Assembly: GCF_000298295.1 (NCBI RefSeq)
Contig: NZ_AMGM01000016.1
Span: 1-64,000, forward strand
Direction of reading: 5' to 3'
From: Cecembia lonarensis LW9
Lineage (GTDB): Bacteria > Bacteroidota > Bacteroidia > Cytophagales > Cyclobacteriaceae
DNA length: 64,000 bases
This document shows, in pieces, positions 63,285 to 64,000 of the stretch (position 1 is the stretch's first letter; every line of letters begins with the position of its first letter). The translations under genes and the position numbers were made by a program. The notes under the pieces are model-generated. The model was not told the origin of the DNA. It saw only the letters and a program-made list of their open reading frames with translations, and searched no databases.

Positions 63285-64000
63285 ATGTGTTCGATCTACC
63301 AATTAACGAATAAAAACTTGCAAAGGTCTTATCTATATCGTCTTTTTTTATTCTCCTTAGGCATTTTGGTTTTTTTTCAAAGTTATGCCCAAGACCCGCA
63401 ATATAGTCAATATTACGCTGCTCCATTGTATTTGAATCCTGCTTTTGCAGGCTCAGAAATGGTACCTAGGGTCGGATTTAATTATAGAAATCAGTGGCCT
63501 GGCCTACAAGCGCAGTTTACCACTTTTTCTGCATACTTTGACACATTCCTAGATGATTACAATAGTGGTGTTGGCTTACTCGTCATGAGTGACACAGAGG
63601 GAGCCGCTCAATTAAGGTCCACTACCATTGCAGGATTTTATGCGTATGAATTAAGATTGGGTGAGCGGGCATATTTCAGGCCTGGATTTAGAGCAAGTTA
63701 CGTCCGTAGGGATATTGGCTTTTTTGAGAATTTAATCTTTGCCAATCAGATCAATCCTGCTGATCCAACCGGACCTTTACTAGGTGTTGGGAATAACCTC
63801 GATGGTTTTGGTGAGCCAGTTAACTTATTATCCCTTTCTGCTGGCGGTTTATTTTTTACAGATAAATTTTGGTTTGGTGTATCCGCTGATCATTTAAATC
63901 AACCCAATCAATCCTTTTTGGAAAATGGCATCAGCAATTTACCATACAAACTTTCCATTCATACAGGTTACAGAATTTCTTTGGGAACAGGAGGGTATAG
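63285..64000 (+). CDS. PorP/SprF family T9SS outer-membrane protein (partial)
   Basis: Incomplete at the right edge: 238 codons are open to the end without a stop. Signal peptide (FFQSYAQ) then DPQYSQYYAAPLYLNPAFAG, the signature start of PorP/SprF proteins, followed by FNYRNQWPGL and beta-barrel strands. PorP is a T9SS core barrel; SprF-like members are needed to secrete type B CTD proteins. It is divergent from the 1846-aa type B protein, from which it is separated by 51 nt. This is the expected partner arrangement. The rest of the gene and its neighbours lie outside. Confidence 0.92.
   Translation, partial: MCSIYQLTNKNLQRSYLYRLFLFSLGILVFFQSYAQDPQYSQYYAAPLYLNPAFAGSEMVPRVGFNYRNQWPGLQAQFTTFSAYFDTFLDDYNSGVGLLVMSDTEGAAQLRSTTIAGFYAYELRLGERAYFRPGFRASYVRRDIGFFENLIFANQINPADPTGPLLGVGNNLDGFGEPVNLLSLSAGGLFFTDKFWFGVSADHLNQPNQSFLENGISNLPYKLSIHTGYRISLGTGGY

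Noticed and set aside
1-64000. CRISPR array, prophage, insertion sequence or rRNA operon
   Set aside because: No regularly spaced direct repeats, transposase, integrase, capsid or rRNA-like sequence was seen on reading the window; only the ORF6N remnant hints at past mobile DNA.

Overview
The window looks like a piece of chromosome from a Bacteroidota bacterium, most likely Cytophagales and close to the Cyclobacteriaceae (Cyclobacterium, Echinicola or Algoriphagus type). The signs are type IX secretion (T9SS) sorting domains and a PorP/SprF protein, DUF4835 and DUF4249 proteins, a TonB-dependent receptor with an STN domain, many putative lipoproteins ending their signal in SC, weak Shine-Dalgarno sequences, and promoter-like TAnnTTTG boxes. 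Placement below phylum is inference. I see no prophage, intact insertion sequence, CRISPR array or rRNA operon; most of the window is core genome.

Layout. 1-15.8 kb is almost all on the minus strand: a multidomain ThuA / sugar dehydrogenase / cytochrome c lipoprotein; pgk; a coupled TPR lipoprotein and Sua5-type tRNA modification enzyme; a chain of enoyl-CoA hydratase, RecQ, an unknown protein, NUDIX and thioesterase; comEC; a small outer-membrane protein; and GNAT with PhoH. At 15.8 kb a symmetrical promoter region separates PhoH from a plus-strand SAM hydrolase and monooxygenase pair. 16.9-17.6 kb is the one accessory-looking gap: a GC-rich hairpin, tRNA-Leu(CAA), a terminator and remains of an ORF6N-domain gene. 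A DASS transporter and a TIM-barrel protein follow.

20.1-26.4 kb is a tightly overlapping four-gene envelope operon (unknown exported protein, STN TonB receptor, DUF4249 lipoprotein, MG2/plug-like exported protein). It is the best candidate here for an undescribed system. 26.4-33.9 kb (minus) holds an MscS channel, a DUF3352-like propeller protein, mdh, and tilS coupled to a cyclic-nucleotide-binding protein. 34-41.7 kb (plus) holds envelope assembly and housekeeping genes: an OstA/LptA-like protein, a T9SS type A protein, bamD, omega-like rpoZ, coaBC, DUF4835 and recN. Then come fabI, an SPFH protein, purN, purH, cysS, an M28 peptidase, and a galactose set (LacI-type regulator, galM, galK) that converges on an MFS transporter.

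53.3-64 kb is devoted to T9SS type B surface proteins: two large paralogous modular proteins (1160 and 1846 aa) with gliding-motility-type C-terminal domains, with yaaA between them, and divergently a PorP/SprF gene cut by the window edge, which probably assists their export. Within operons, stop and start codons repeatedly overlap as TAATG, TGATG or ATGA, suggesting translational coupling.
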